DNA of 32,199 bases from Bacillota bacterium (GTDB lineage: Bacteria; Bacillota; Clostridia; Christensenellales; Aristaeellaceae), in assembly GCA_023404345.1 (NCBI GenBank), contig JAEYCB010000071.1, forward strand, positions 1-32,199, written 5' to 3'. Positions 32,193 through 32,199 of this stretch are shown here, piece by piece (position 1 is the stretch's first letter; each line of letters opens with the position of its first letter). The notes below the pieces were generated by a model. It was not told the origin of the DNA, did not search any database, and saw nothing but the letters and a program-made list of their open reading frames with translations. The position numbers and the translations under genes were made by a program.

Positions 32193-32199
32193 GTCGCCA

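Overview
The window looks like a chromosomal segment of a fairly GC-rich member of the Firmicutes, probably class Clostridia. Support comes from strong AGGAGG-type ribosome binding sites, sigma-A promoters (TTGACA/TATAAT), tRNA genes with encoded CCA, a DnaE-type replicative polymerase, a polA-coaE-lytic transglycosylase gene order and a LacI/rbs sugar operon. Species cannot be assigned from the sequence alone.

Left end (1-2330): the right edge of an integrated element, made of an excisionase-like gene and an overlapping tyrosine integrase. It abuts the 3' end of tRNA-Leu, the last gene of a leftward seven-gene tRNA operon (Pro, Glu, CAT, Asp, Thr, Tyr, Leu) that has its own consensus promoter and a terminator. 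Next come a gene-free stretch full of inverted repeats (2330-2725) and an AT-rich GNAT acetyltransferase gene that looks foreign.

Centre left (3384-14824, minus strand): six tightly packed genes behind one extended -10 promoter: polA, coaE, a membrane-anchored lytic transglycosylase, a family 5 extracellular solute-binding protein, a secreted CHAP endopeptidase and dnaE. The group mixes DNA synthesis, CoA synthesis and wall turnover. A divergent plus-strand group (15057-18765) encodes a DUF5655-like protein, a secreted protein of unknown function, a secreted caspase-like (C14) protease and a membrane GT2 glycosyltransferase. It ends at a strong hairpin shared with the next, convergent operon.

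Centre right (18839-25641, minus strand): a ribose-type operon, rbsD, btpA/sgcQ-like, rbsK, rbsA, rbsC, rbsB. A LacI-family gene with a perfect consensus promoter lies upstream, and palindromic operator candidates sit at both promoters. A NagD-like HAD phosphatase gene with its own terminator lies beyond.

Right end (26887-32199, plus strand): an XRE-cupin regulator overlaps an acyl-CoA ligase gene, followed by two tandem paralogous secreted L,D-transpeptidases. Their C-terminal tails carry a repeated His/Cys3 module, two copies in the first and one in the second. After a terminator there is a short minus-strand coding remnant and a run of three long, near-perfect palindromes.

The most unusual items are the duplicated L,D-transpeptidases with the repeated His/Cys module, the secreted caspase-like protease with an EF-hand-like loop, the polymerase/cell-wall operon, the BtpA/SgcQ gene inside the rbs operon, and the integrase-proximal triple repeat at the tRNA-Leu junction. 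No CRISPR array, complete insertion sequence or rRNA gene was seen.
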